A stretch of 64,000 nucleotides of DNA from Bog-950 sp964615305. Its GTDB lineage: Bacteria; Bacteroidota; Bacteroidia; Chitinophagales; LD1. The notes beneath the pieces were generated by a model. That model saw nothing but the letters and a program-made list of their open reading frames with translations, searched no databases and was not told the DNA's origin. Positions within the stretch are counted from its first letter, which is position 1. Each line of letters begins with the position of its first letter. Shown here piece after piece: positions 23,475 through 33,018 of this stretch. Location: NCBI GenBank assembly GCA_964615305.1, contig CAZTNA010000012.1, positions 25,423 through 89,422 on the forward strand, in the 5' to 3' direction. The position numbers and the translations under genes are program-made.

Positions 23475-26400
23475 TTAATGTTTCTTGATTAATTGCAAGA
23501 GCGCTGAGTTTTGCTTCTTCAACTCTTCAATTTGTTGTTGCTGCTCTTGAATGGCTTTTGTGAGTAGTGGAATAAAGTCGTTGTAACGTACGCCTAAGCG
23601 TCCTTCGTCATCTTTTGAAATAATACCGCTCTTGTCTAAGCCTGCTGTTTTTAGCGCTTGTTCTACATCTTGCGCTATAAAGCCCAATTCGCGCTTACCA
23701 TTGGGGTTTGAGTCAATAGTTCTCGTTATCACCGGCTTTCCTTCTGAACTTTCGTGAACGGTTTCTGTTACCGTTTTACGAATAAAATCAACGGGCCGTA
23801 AAAGTTTGACAACTTCAAGCGCGCTTTTTATTTCCTTTACATCTTCTTTCCAAAAAATATCTGAGGTTACTGTTAATGCTACCTGAACCCCTATGTATCC
23901 AACTGTGGCACCACCGAGACGCATTTGGTTGTTTCCGGCAGCTGCCGGAACAATCGCACCAAATCCTATAGCTGTGTTATTAATTCCCGTGGTAACGTTA
24001 CCGGCTAAATACCCAAGAGATGTGTTGTTGCTTCCCGTGGTAATATTATTGTCGGCCCAATAACCTATGGCTGTATTGGAACTACCGGTAGTTAACACTT
24101 CAAGTGCTCTTCTGCCAAAAGCTGAATTACCAATTCCTCCTACTGAAGCATTTAATGAATAATTTCCAACAGTTGTGTTGTAGTATCCTGTTATATCATC
24201 ATCCATTGAGTTATGTCCAATCACGGTATTTTGTCCGTAAATACTATTGTTACTCGCAAGCGCTGCATAACCAATAGCAATGTTTTGATAGTTATCAGCA
24301 ACCTGATTCCAATTGTGCAAAGCGCTGTCGCCAATAGCAATGTTGAAATCTGATACCGTGTTAGCGTAAAGCGCATGGTTTCCTATGGCTACATTACTGT
24401 TTCCCAAAGTATTTGACCTTGCGGCCCAAAACCCAACACCTACATTTCGTTGGCCGGTAGTGTTCTGATCTAAAGCACCGGCTCCAACTGCCGTGTTAAG
24501 TCTGCCGGTAGTAGTTTGGCCAAGGGCGTAATGCCCAACAGCTACGTTTTGTGCTGCAGTAGTTGTTATAGACATAGCATTGTAACCCAATGCAACGTTG
24601 GCGCTTGCTGAACTTCCGGTATTACCCCTGAGAGCGTTAAATCCCATGACGGTATTTTCATCACCAGTACTGTTATTAAACATGGTTTGGTAACCCACGG
24701 ATGTGTTAGCCGTGGATGATGTAGCTGCATACATAGCTTTGTAACCTATGCCTACGTTTCCAACGGCTGTAACATTATGTAATGAACTGTCGCCAATGGC
24801 TACATTGAAGCTGGCGTTTGACAAATATAGCGCTCTGCTTCCAATAGCAATGTTGTTTGTTCCGGTAGTGTTTGCTAATAAAGCTCTATGACCCAAAGCC
24901 GTATTAGAATACCCTGTGCTTAGCTGGTAAAGTGTAAACGCGCCAACTGCTGTGTTTCTACTTCCTAAAATATTGTTTTGGTAACCCGAGTAATATCCAA
25001 TAAGCACGTTCTCATCGCCTTTGTTCTGGTAGCCGGCATTAAAACCAATTAATATGGATTTGTCGCTTGAATCGGAAAACAGCCCGGCAAAAGCACCTAC
25101 CATTACATTCTCTGAACCATTGTTGTATCCACCAGTCCAGCGACCTACAGCCGTATTGTCTTCTAGACTAGTACCAAACTCAAGTGCTCCTACTCCTAAT
25201 GCAGTGTTTTCATTACCGGCATAGCTGTAACTTAGTGAGCGCCAACCCACCGCAGTGTTGTAACTTCCTATAGAGTCGCGATACATGGCTTCACTACCTA
25301 GAGCTGTGTTGCCTGTACCCGACTTTATTAAATTTAGCGAATGAGCACCTATTGCAGTATTATCGTAAGAAGCCACAGATGGGCGCGCTAACGAACTTGC
25401 ACCACTGTAAGAGCCCAAGTACGTATTCCGCCCCCCTATACTATCCCACTGTCCTGCCCAATATCCAACGTATAGATTCTCGATTCCATTGTAATGATAC
25501 TGCCCGGCCAATCTGCCAATAGCTGTGTTGGCGTCTGAAGTTTGGTTCTGCTGCAATGCCCCCCTACCTATAGCCATATTACCGCTACCGATAGTGTTTT
25601 CCTCACCAGCATACCCGCCAATAAAAAAGTTATACGACCCACCGGTGTTTTGATAACCAGCGTTGTCGCCTATAAAAAAATTTCTAAAGCCGGTGGTGTT
25701 ATACCTGCCTGCCTGCGGGCCTACGGCAAAGTTTTCGGACGCAATATTTGAATAAAGCGCGCTATCGCCTATAGCCACTATATCGCTTACGCCTTGATTG
25801 GTAAAACCAGCATAAGCACCAATAGAAATATTGCGCAATGCTCCCATGCTTCTGAATGCAGCACTGTCACCTATAGCTATGTTATAACTACCAGTAGGGA
25901 ATGTTCCGTTTCCATGCAAAGCACGAGTACCAACAGCAATATTATTGCTACCTGTATTACCATAAAAGTAAGCACCAAGCCCTACTGCCACATTTCCTTT
26001 GCCCGATGTTATGAAGCGTAATGAGAAAGCACCTAACCCCACGTTTTCGATACCCACTTTAGAGCCTGCTAAGCTAGCACCTACTCCGGCATAGTAACCG
26101 GCATACAAGTTATAATCTCCTTCGTTGTAATATCCTGCATAAGCGCCCAGCAGGGTTGCTCCAACCGAAGAATCTGAGTTGTATGCTACATCGTAGCCAA
26201 TACCTGTGTTGAAATTAGTTTTGACATTTGCCATTGCATATCTCCCCATAGCTGCATTATAATTAGGGTTAACACTATACTCCATTGCGCCTACACCCAC
26301 AACTGTGTTTTCGTTTCCGGTTTTGTGTCCCCGCAAAGCTCTCCAGCCTACAGCTACATTCATATCACCGGTACTGTCAAACTCCATGGCCTCTGAACCT

Positions 26401-27032
26401 ATTGCAGTACTGTTAACTGTAGAAACGCTATTGAGCATGGCATGTTTACCAACCGCCACGTTGTTGTAACCAAGTGAGTCTTTGTAATAGCTCCAAAGAC
26501 CAATTGCTACGTTGTGATAACCTCCTGTATTCCCGAGCCCTGCACGATCTCCAATAAATGTATTTTGTGACCCTGTTCGGGTATTAATTCCTGATTCGAA
26601 TCCATAAAATGTGTTACCAAAAGCTGTGGTGTTGCTAAGCCCTGAGTTATACCCCGTAAACGTATTATAGCTGCCAGTTGTGTTACTTTGCCCCGCATTT
26701 ACCCCAATATATGTACTGTTAGTCGCTGTAGTTACTGATGCTGCAGCACTATCTCCAATAAAAGTATTCTCATTGCTGGGGAACAGTTCAAAAACTCCAG
26801 GAACTGTCATTCTTCCACGTAGAATATTATTAGTTCTAATGCTGAACGGAACATTGTCGGTGGTACCAATAAAATGTGTGCCGTTTACGGTGTTAGCATT
26901 GCCAGTAATCCGCCAGTATAAACCCGGACCTGTGGGCAACGTGTTAGGATTTTGTATCTCGGCTTGTGACACGGCCAGTATTGGAAACAAGGCTATGGCA
27001 CATAAGACAAGAATAAATCTGATAGACTTCAT
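23475..27032 (-). CDS. Secreted repeat protein with S74 chaperone domain
   Basis: A 1185-residue secreted protein. It has a signal sequence (KSIRFILVLCAIALFPI, cut near VSQ), then about 1000 residues of 14-16 residue repeats of the type NxAIGxxAL or NTAVGxxxL, like YadA-head or Hia repeats, and ends with a peptidase S74 intramolecular chaperone (SDIFWKEDVKEIKSALE, LRPVDFIRK, ELGFIAQDVEQAL) and a coiled-coil tail (EQQQQIEELKKQNSALLQ). S74 domains help trimeric fibres fold and often cut themselves off; the conserved Ser and Lys of the SD..K block are present. The likely product is a trimeric surface or released fibre. The ATG at 27032 is preferred because the signal starts there; the frame continues to 27089. 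Confidence 0.88.
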   Translation of the reverse strand: MKSIRFILVLCAIALFPILAVSQAEIQNPNTLPTGPGLYWRITGNANTVNGTHFIGTTDNVPFSIRTNNILRGRMTVPGVFELFPSNENTFIGDSAAASVTTATNSTYIGVNAGQSNTTGSYNTFTGYNSGLSNTTAFGNTFYGFESGINTRTGSQNTFIGDRAGLGNTGGYHNVAIGLWSYYKDSLGYNNVAVGKHAMLNSVSTVNSTAIGSEAMEFDSTGDMNVAVGWRALRGHKTGNENTVVGVGAMEYSVNPNYNAAMGRYAMANVKTNFNTGIGYDVAYNSDSSVGATLLGAYAGYYNEGDYNLYAGYYAGVGASLAGSKVGIENVGLGAFSLRFITSGKGNVAVGLGAYFYGNTGSNNIAVGTRALHGNGTFPTGSYNIAIGDSAAFRSMGALRNISIGAYAGFTNQGVSDIVAIGDSALYSNIASENFAVGPQAGRYNTTGFRNFFIGDNAGYQNTGGSYNFFIGGYAGEENTIGSGNMAIGRGALQQNQTSDANTAIGRLAGQYHYNGIENLYVGYWAGQWDSIGGRNTYLGSYSGASSLARPSVASYDNTAIGAHSLNLIKSGTGNTALGSEAMYRDSIGSYNTAVGWRSLSYSYAGNENTALGVGALEFGTSLEDNTAVGRWTGGYNNGSENVMVGAFAGLFSDSSDKSILIGFNAGYQNKGDENVLIGYYSGYQNNILGSRNTAVGAFTLYQLSTGYSNTALGHRALLANTTGTNNIAIGSRALYLSNASFNVAIGDSSLHNVTAVGNVGIGYKAMYAATSSTANTSVGYQTMFNNSTGDENTVMGFNALRGNTGSSASANVALGYNAMSITTTAAQNVAVGHYALGQTTTGRLNTAVGAGALDQNTTGQRNVGVGFWAARSNTLGNSNVAIGNHALYANTVSDFNIAIGDSALHNWNQVADNYQNIAIGYAALASNNSIYGQNTVIGHNSMDDDITGYYNTTVGNYSLNASVGGIGNSAFGRRALEVLTTGSSNTAIGYWADNNITTGSNNTSLGYLAGNVTTGINNTAIGFGAIVPAAAGNNQMRLGGATVGYIGVQVALTVTSDIFWKEDVKEIKSALEVVKLLRPVDFIRKTVTETVHESSEGKPVITRTIDSNPNGKRELGFIAQDVEQALKTAGLDKSGIISKDDEGRLGVRYNDFIPLLTKAIQEQQQQIEELKKQNSALLQLIKKH

Positions 27033-27184
27033 TATCAGCTTGATTTTTATCATATTCAAAGTAAAAAAATAATGGAATAAACTAAGCATGAATGTAAATT
27101 CTTTTACCTTACCACGAGCAACAGCTCTCTGAAATTTAGGTCTCCGCGATATCTACAGATGTTAAAATCACTAGAAAAATTCTT

Positions 27185-28693
27185 CTACCTAAACGGCACT
27201 TTGTAGCTGCTTACCACCTTATTATCTTCGTCAAGTATGCTCATCTCTACATAATCGGTTCCTACTATTCGCACTTTACCAAAGCCGTTTTTGCATTTTC
27301 CGGGTTTTACCCCTATGCCACCTTGGTTCCATATCTTTTTCCACCGGTACAAGCCGAGGCCGTGCCCTATAAGTTTTAGATACTTGGCTAGTTCGGTGGT
27401 GGCTACACTCAGGCCGCTTGAATTCATTTCTGGAAACTCAGAATTGGTGCCATCATCCATTACGCAATGGTGCGTGTCGCCACTAATCACTACTATGTTT
27501 TTGATGTTGTGCTGTTTTACAAAACTCATAAAATCGTTTCGCTCGTGTGGATAGCCCGCCCAATAGCGGCTGAAGCCAAGTGCCAGTTGAAACCCGTTCC
27601 AGTCTTTGTAATGCAACTGCTGAATTTTTACACCGGCATCAATCAGTTTTTTGCAAGCGCCATTCAGCGGCACACCGCTTACAATAAATTTCCAGTCGGC
27701 CGTAGATGCCAGCAGGCTTTTTTTTAACCAATCCATTTGTTTTTTACCAAAAAGGGTGAGCGTAGAATCAGGGTCGAAGCGCCAACGCCTTTTTATAGAA
27801 TCATATTTAAACGCATCACCATCGGGGTAGTCTTTACTGCTGTTTCGGTCAATTACAAAAAACTCTGCATTGCCAAATTTGAAAGAGTGGAAGATACCTT
27901 CTGTAGTATCGGGTAAATGGTAGTGCGGAAAATATTCAGTATAGCCCTTTATAACATTGCTGCGCCAGTGAGGAGGGAAAGTATCGGCAGGCATACTATA
28001 ATATATGTGCCCGTTTTTGCGCCACGCTTTAAAATCGTTGGTACAATAGCGCCCGGCTCCTGCTCCTACATAATCATCATCGTCAAATACATAATCAATG
28101 GGTATGTTGTAAAGCATTTGCTTCATTACTTTCTCATTGTATCTTCTGCGGTAACTCGAATCAATACCCGCCTGCGAATCGGCATAGCTACGCGAAATCA
28201 TATAATCAGGGTAGGTAAAATCGCCTGTATGCATTAAAAAATAAGGATTGTTCAAGGGCATGGCATCAAACACTTTCATGTTTTCGGTTTCCTGACAACT
28301 ACCCGTTACAAAACTGAAGTCACCTTTGGTGCCTTCGGCCGGAAAGGTATGTAGTGTGCCGGTTACTTTATCCTTTTTTCCATCAACAAAAATATTGAAC
28401 GGGTATTTTGTGTCTGCCGAAAGTGAATGCAGTTGCAGCATTACTGAGTTATCGAGTTCTGCGTTTGTAAAACCAACAGCCGAAATATTATTTTCTAAAA
28501 CCACCTTAACTTCTGCAGGTACGTTGGTTCGCAGATAAATCTTTGCCCCCTCAGAAGTTACTGCCCCCATTACCGGGCCGTGGGTAATGTGCTGCGCATT
28601 AATTACAGATGATTGACTGCTGATGACTAAATAACAACTGAGCCAAATGCTTCTAACGACTTGGACTTTGAACTTTAATTTGTGAGCTTGCAT
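27185..28693 (-). CDS. PhoD-like alkaline phosphatase family protein
   Basis: A 502-residue secreted metallophosphatase. It has an N-terminal signal (about residues 1-34, ending INAQ), a beta-sandwich domain (HGPVMGAVTSEGAKIYLRT), and the PhoD core with SFVTGSCQE, the metal ligands in LMHTGDFTYPD, YVFDDDDYVG, and VVISGDTHH near residue 415. PhoD enzymes split phosphodiesters or monoesters, usually with Ca or Fe. Its start codon overlaps the stop of the TonB receptor by one base, so the two genes are coupled and may act together on a phosphate-containing substrate. That substrate is unknown. Confidence 0.9.
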   Translation of the reverse strand: MQAHKLKFKVQVVRSIWLSCYLVISSQSSVINAQHITHGPVMGAVTSEGAKIYLRTNVPAEVKVVLENNISAVGFTNAELDNSVMLQLHSLSADTKYPFNIFVDGKKDKVTGTLHTFPAEGTKGDFSFVTGSCQETENMKVFDAMPLNNPYFLMHTGDFTYPDYMISRSYADSQAGIDSSYRRRYNEKVMKQMLYNIPIDYVFDDDDYVGAGAGRYCTNDFKAWRKNGHIYYSMPADTFPPHWRSNVIKGYTEYFPHYHLPDTTEGIFHSFKFGNAEFFVIDRNSSKDYPDGDAFKYDSIKRRWRFDPDSTLTLFGKKQMDWLKKSLLASTADWKFIVSGVPLNGACKKLIDAGVKIQQLHYKDWNGFQLALGFSRYWAGYPHERNDFMSFVKQHNIKNIVVISGDTHHCVMDDGTNSEFPEMNSSGLSVATTELAKYLKLIGHGLGLYRWKKIWNQGGIGVKPGKCKNGFGKVRIVGTDYVEMSILDEDNKVVSSYKVPFR

Positions 28694-31065
28694 TAAAACG
28701 TGTAGCGGAACTGAAATGTATAATTTCTCAAGGGTTCAGGTCTGCCGGGTCTCAGCGAATATAAATTGTTGGTTACGTTCTTTACAATAAAGCCAAACGC
28801 AATGTGGTCGTTAGCTTTAATACCCGCCCTCAAGTCCATGGCAAAATCGCCATTGCCGTGCTTGGCTAAATAATTTTCTACAGCGTTTCCGTCTTTAAAA
28901 ATAAAGAGAGCTACATTCTTAAAAAACTGCGGCACTTTTTCGGGAGTAGAAGCATAGTAGAAAGTAGCCCCCACGTACGCCTTCCAATATTTAACTTCAA
29001 TATCGGCACGCACCAAGTGGCGAATACGGTAAGGCAGCAAATTAGGCATGGTGGCAGAGTCAACTCTGCGGCCATTGTATTTAAACACATCGCGGAAAAA
29101 TTCTTTGGTAGAATAGTGGGTGCTGCCGGTATCGTTATCTTTTTTACCCGGAAAGTTATAGGAGTAGCCCGCATTAATTGCCAATCCAACCGGACCAATT
29201 TTTCCGCTGCTCATTAAACCAATTTCATAGCCGGCAATTCGGGCACTCTCTATATTGATAGCACGTGGCCCCAACACTTTACCGCTACCTTTGCTCGGAA
29301 ACTCTAAATCAGAAGAAAAAATGGAGTCGCCATTGGAATATTTGTTATCCCAAATACCTACGTTGTACTCTATGAAGTTTTTGTACTCCTGCCAAAAAAA
29401 GGCGAAATCAACTCCTACTTTCCAGTCTTTAATTTTAGCACCTTGCTGTATGCCTATTTCTAAGTTCCAGCCCCGTTCGCTCTTTAGCGTATCGTTAGGT
29501 ACTATGTTTACCCCAGCTACAAACGGTTGGGCTATATATTTTTCGGCAATAGATGGAATACGAAAACCCTGCCCCCATGATGCGCGAATGTTGGTGCTTT
29601 TGCTGGCTTGTATGTTCATGCCTGCACGAAAAACAGGGATAGAAGAAATAATAAGAGTATCGAGGCCGGCAATTTCGTAACGCACACCCGCTTGCAGCGA
29701 AAGTATTTTGTAATTGAACTCTGCCTGAGTGTATATGGCCCAGTTAAAATTAAAATGGTTACCTGTTTTCTGATACAAATTGCTTTGTGAGTTACCAAAC
29801 GAAAATGGCATGCCCGCAGTTATTATCAGCATATCTTTTCTGAAACGATATTGATACTGATTGTTTATTTCCATGTAGTGACTTACCGCATCTATATCCA
29901 CACCGGCACCTTCACGAAAAATATTCATATAACGCAGGTTCAGTTTATAGTTGTGGCCTTTGTCAGTGCTGTAGTTCAGGTGTGGATCAATAGTTACTTT
30001 GTTGTAACTGCTGTTGCTGCTGGCAGCCGGTGTTAAAGCCCCGCTATCTAGATTGGCGGAAATAAAAAACTGGTCGGCACGCTCAAGCATAATACTGCCG
30101 TTTACTCCATAACTAAGGCCTGCATGTTTAGGGTCTATGTATCGGGTTTTAAGCATAGCCCGCAATCGCCAGGCGTCATCACCTACTAAAAAGCTTTTGT
30201 TGTAATAAATATTTCCGCCTACAACTAATTGCAGGTCTTTAATTCTGCGTTGGTGGTTAATATTTATACTTCCCAAAAACGGTGGCGCGGCATTCCACCA
30301 TTTCAAACGTTTATCTTTTGGTTCGTCAGAAACACCAGCGTTGGTTTCTATCTCTGTTTTAGGTTCCGAGTCGGTAGGCCATTCAGTAATTACGTTTACT
30401 ACACCGTTAAGTGCTGAAGAGCCATAAATAACTGATGAAGCACCTTTAATAACCTCTACTTGTTTCACATTCTCTAGCGGCACAAAACTATTTTGTGTTT
30501 GTCCTAAATCTGCACTCGATAGCGAAAGGCCATCAGTTAGTACAGCCGTTCGTGAACCTACACCATAAGCATAAGAGCTGCCTCCGCGAATAGAAATTTG
30601 CCCATCCTGCACCAACACCCCCGATGTTTTATTTACTGCTTCGCCCAAGTCGTTACTGTTAGTGTTCTTAATCTGGTCTTTACCTACCACACTGGTTGAA
30701 ATAGTTTCTTTGGCCGCATTCTTTTTATACTGGCTTACCGACACTACCTCGTTTAACCTAAACACGTCTGACTTTAATGTTATGTCTAATTTTTGTTTTT
30801 CACCGGCAGCTAGCTTAACAGTTTGTTTTTGTGTTTTATAGCCAATGGAACTAAACACCACTTCGTACTCGCCAGCCGGCAGCGAAAGCACATACTTACC
30901 AACAGCATCTGTTACCACACCTTTCTTTTTTTCGTACCGTACCGAAGCAGCAGCAAGCGGCTCTTGGTTGTCGGCTTCTTTTACTATGCCGCTTAACTCA
31001 GCGTTTTGAGCAGATGAAATTTGTAGAAACAAAATGGCAAATACAGCAAGGTAAAACTTCTTCAT
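28693..31065 (-). CDS. TonB-dependent outer membrane receptor
   Basis: A 790-residue receptor. A signal sequence (KKFYLAVFAILFLQISSAQ) is followed by a carboxypeptidase-regulatory-like domain (ELSGIVKEADNQEPLAAASV), the plug domain (NDLGEAVNKTSGVLVQDG, VIKGASSVIYGSSALNGV) and a 22-strand barrel ending in YTFQFRYTF, with the typical C-terminal Phe. The form matches the Bacteroidota receptors without a SusD partner. The ATG at 31065 is used because it starts the signal peptide; a reading from 31122 would overlap the phosphoesterase gene. The PhoD-like gene follows directly. Confidence 0.93.
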   Translation of the reverse strand: MKKFYLAVFAILFLQISSAQNAELSGIVKEADNQEPLAAASVRYEKKKGVVTDAVGKYVLSLPAGEYEVVFSSIGYKTQKQTVKLAAGEKQKLDITLKSDVFRLNEVVSVSQYKKNAAKETISTSVVGKDQIKNTNSNDLGEAVNKTSGVLVQDGQISIRGGSSYAYGVGSRTAVLTDGLSLSSADLGQTQNSFVPLENVKQVEVIKGASSVIYGSSALNGVVNVITEWPTDSEPKTEIETNAGVSDEPKDKRLKWWNAAPPFLGSININHQRRIKDLQLVVGGNIYYNKSFLVGDDAWRLRAMLKTRYIDPKHAGLSYGVNGSIMLERADQFFISANLDSGALTPAASSNSSYNKVTIDPHLNYSTDKGHNYKLNLRYMNIFREGAGVDIDAVSHYMEINNQYQYRFRKDMLIITAGMPFSFGNSQSNLYQKTGNHFNFNWAIYTQAEFNYKILSLQAGVRYEIAGLDTLIISSIPVFRAGMNIQASKSTNIRASWGQGFRIPSIAEKYIAQPFVAGVNIVPNDTLKSERGWNLEIGIQQGAKIKDWKVGVDFAFFWQEYKNFIEYNVGIWDNKYSNGDSIFSSDLEFPSKGSGKVLGPRAINIESARIAGYEIGLMSSGKIGPVGLAINAGYSYNFPGKKDNDTGSTHYSTKEFFRDVFKYNGRRVDSATMPNLLPYRIRHLVRADIEVKYWKAYVGATFYYASTPEKVPQFFKNVALFIFKDGNAVENYLAKHGNGDFAMDLRAGIKANDHIAFGFIVKNVTNNLYSLRPGRPEPLRNYTFQFRYTF

Positions 31066-31118
31066 GTAGAAAGGGGGGGGTGAGTGAATTGGCCAAAAGT
31101 AATTTTCCGAACGAAATG

Positions 31119-31913
31119 TCAAGGCAGATCGTCCTCATCTACTTTTAGCCAGGTAGAAGGAAACTTCAGGTCTCTATACCACACTAACTTCCACTCCCCA
31201 TTGTTATATTCAAGTGCAGTCATATTCTCTACCCAATCGCCACTGTTCATGTAAAGCACTTTGCCCGTGTCATTGTGAATTTCACGTATGTTGGGTATGT
31301 GTGAATGTCCGTTGCTCACCACATCGTAGCCATTGTCAATGGCAATTTCTGCAGCTGTATGCTCGTAGTCGCTTAGTTTCTTTACTCCTCTCTTGGTAGC
31401 CATCTTAATGTTTTTAGAAAATGAGGTTTTATCACGCCCCACCATCTCGAGAAAAAAATTCATGAGCTTGTTAATGAGAATCAGTATCTCATAACCAAAG
31501 GTGCCCAATTTAGCCAGCCAACGGGAGCCCTGCATAGAAATATCAAACACATCACCATGAAAAAACCAGTGTTTTTTACCATCCAGTTCTATGACCAGTT
31601 TGTCTTCAAGCGTTAAGTTACCTAAAAGCAAACCGGAATACCTTCTAAGCATTTCATCATGGTTACCGGTAAGATAGTGCACTTTGACACCATCTGAAAT
31701 AAACTTAAACACCTGCTGCAAAACCTTAGAGTGTGCCTTGGGAAAATAGTACGAACGGAACTGCCAAATATCGATGAAATCGCCATTGATAATGAGCACT
31801 TCAGGCGCTACAGAGGTAAGATACCGATACAATTCTTTAGCCCGGCAGCCCACAAAGCCTAGATGAACGTCTGATATTACAACCACTTTTACTTTTCTCT
31901 TCGGTTCACTCAT
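31119..31913 (-). CDS. LpxH-like UDP-2,3-diacylglucosamine diphosphatase family phosphoesterase
   Basis: A 264-residue calcineurin-like metallophosphoesterase. Ligand blocks are VISDVHLG, IINGDFIDIW, LTGNHDEMLRR and VVSNGHSHIPN. Together with its size, they fit the LpxH-like (YbbF-type) group, which in lipid A synthesis splits UDP-2,3-diacylglucosamine. It has no signal peptide and would act at the inner face of the membrane. Bacteroidota have several such paralogues, so the exact substrate is not certain and I do not give a symbol. It ends 54 bases from the start of the TonB receptor, so the three genes may form one operon. Confidence 0.82.
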   Translation of the reverse strand: MSEPKRKVKVVVISDVHLGFVGCRAKELYRYLTSVAPEVLIINGDFIDIWQFRSYYFPKAHSKVLQQVFKFISDGVKVHYLTGNHDEMLRRYSGLLLGNLTLEDKLVIELDGKKHWFFHGDVFDISMQGSRWLAKLGTFGYEILILINKLMNFFLEMVGRDKTSFSKNIKMATKRGVKKLSDYEHTAAEIAIDNGYDVVSNGHSHIPNIREIHNDTGKVLYMNSGDWVENMTALEYNNGEWKLVWYRDLKFPSTWLKVDEDDLP

Positions 31914-32204
31914 GGGGGCAAGTATCGTTTTTAATTGTTAGGCGAAAGTTATAAAAGCTGTGCATAGCTTAAACTCCAACCCTTGACTTCAGGTGGCTTT
32001 GGCTTGTTTTGATTTGTTTTCTAATTTTTAACAAAATTGATGCAATGTTTTCCACAATTATTCGTTTACGCTTTTGTATATTTGCTGCGAAAATTCGCTG
32101 AAATCGAAAATTCGAAGATGATTTTTACAGCCTTAGATAATAAAGGCGCAAAAAAACATTCATTATCAGTATTTTATAACCAATCAATAAAAAAGGAGGC
32201 AATC
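31914..32204 (+). other. Intergenic region with leader of the small secreted protein
   Basis: About 290 bases between divergent genes. It holds TATATTTG at 32077-32084, a good match to the Bacteroidota -7 box TAnnTTTG, so the leader of the next gene may be about 110 bases. I see nothing else. An open frame from 32037 runs into the next gene but its codons look random and the signal peptide starts at 32205. Confidence 0.5.
32077..32084 (+). promoter_or_regulatory. Bacteroidota -7 promoter box
   Basis: TATATTTG equals the -7 consensus. The -33 element is not clear (TTTTCC at about the right distance). Confidence 0.4.
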
Positions 32205-32705
32205 ATGAAAACAAAATCTGTTCTCACCTTTACCGTAGGCTTCCTGTTGGCCTTTGTGTGTGGAAATCTTTCCGCTCAAAACACATCAACCGCAGGCAAA
32301 AACAACATTTCAAATGAAGCGCAGCATGTATCTAACGCTGCCATTACCAACCCCGATGTGCTGGTAATAACGGGTAAAATGCTAGATGCCACCAACCGAA
32401 AGCCGATTGCAGGAGCCAAGATTAATTTCGAAAAATTTGGTGATGAATTGCTGCAAGCTTCTATTGACGAAGAAGGCAACTACGCCTTAGCTATGAACAA
32501 AAAAGAGCTGGGTGAACCCATTCGTGTAATCTTTAAAATAGAAGGGTACAAACGCTACACCATTAAAAGCATTGATAAGTCGCGCACATATATTGATGCA
32601 GATATTTTTCTTCAACCATTAGAATCAGAAGAAAAAAGCACTGCTGATATTAAATATACACTCTCTGATGATCCATTCAACGTAATGGTAATTAAGATGC
32701 AGTAA
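32205..32705 (+). CDS. Small secreted carboxypeptidase-regulatory-like protein
   Basis: A 166-residue secreted protein. A clear Shine-Dalgarno, AAGGAGG, lies 6 bases before the ATG, which is rare in this window and fixes the start. The signal peptide is KTKSVLTFTVGFLLAFVCG with a cut after LSAQ. From about residue 55, VLVITGKMLDATNRKPIAGA opens a carboxypeptidase D regulatory-like beta-sandwich domain that runs to residue 140. This domain alone, without a barrel, is common in Bacteroidota periplasmic or surface proteins. I cannot assign a function. A terminator follows. Confidence 0.8.
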   Translation: MKTKSVLTFTVGFLLAFVCGNLSAQNTSTAGKNNISNEAQHVSNAAITNPDVLVITGKMLDATNRKPIAGAKINFEKFGDELLQASIDEEGNYALAMNKKELGEPIRVIFKIEGYKRYTIKSIDKSRTYIDADIFLQPLESEEKSTADIKYTLSDDPFNVMVIKMQ

Positions 32706-32732
32706 CCTGGTTTTGGTTAGACGTAAAAGTCG

Positions 32733-32769
32733 ATCCGCTATACAAAAATGTGTGGCGGATTTTTTTTTG
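32733..32769 (+). terminator. Rho-independent terminator
   Basis: ATCCGCTATAC and GTGTGGCGGAT pair over 11 bp with two G-U pairs, followed by nine T. It ends the small secreted protein gene. Confidence 0.88.
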
Positions 32770-33018
32770 CCTTTTCTACAAATATCTGTAATTGTGGTTT
32801 ATTCTTCTACATTCGCCCGCGTTTTAAATATCACACGGGCTAAAGTGTGAGATGTGGTTTACTTGATTAAACCGTAGCTGCAAATATATGTGCAGCGTTC
32901 CTGCAAGGTTCTCTCTCTAAAGGTTCGGTGGTTGCCGAAATCAACTTTTTAATCTTAACAAAATTGCACTCAGCAGCATTTGCAGCATATAGTGTAATTG
33001 AGTTTTAAACAACAAACA
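32770..33018 (+). other. Long leader of the DEAD-box helicase gene
   Basis: Around 250 bases without a gene between the terminator and the helicase. Two inverted repeats are seen: GTTTA/TAAAC around CTTGAT near 32858, and GCTGCA/TGCAGC around 32876. A long structured leader would fit a cold-induced helicase, but I see no cold-shock box or known RNA family. Confidence 0.4.

Noticed and set aside
23475..27032. CRISPR-like array
   Set aside because: The regular repeats are in-frame codons of a fibre protein and vary in sequence; no identical repeat-spacer pattern.
32037..32204. Extended N terminus of the small secreted protein
   Set aside because: A clear Shine-Dalgarno and a signal peptide start at 32205; the earlier codons look random and include the promoter box.
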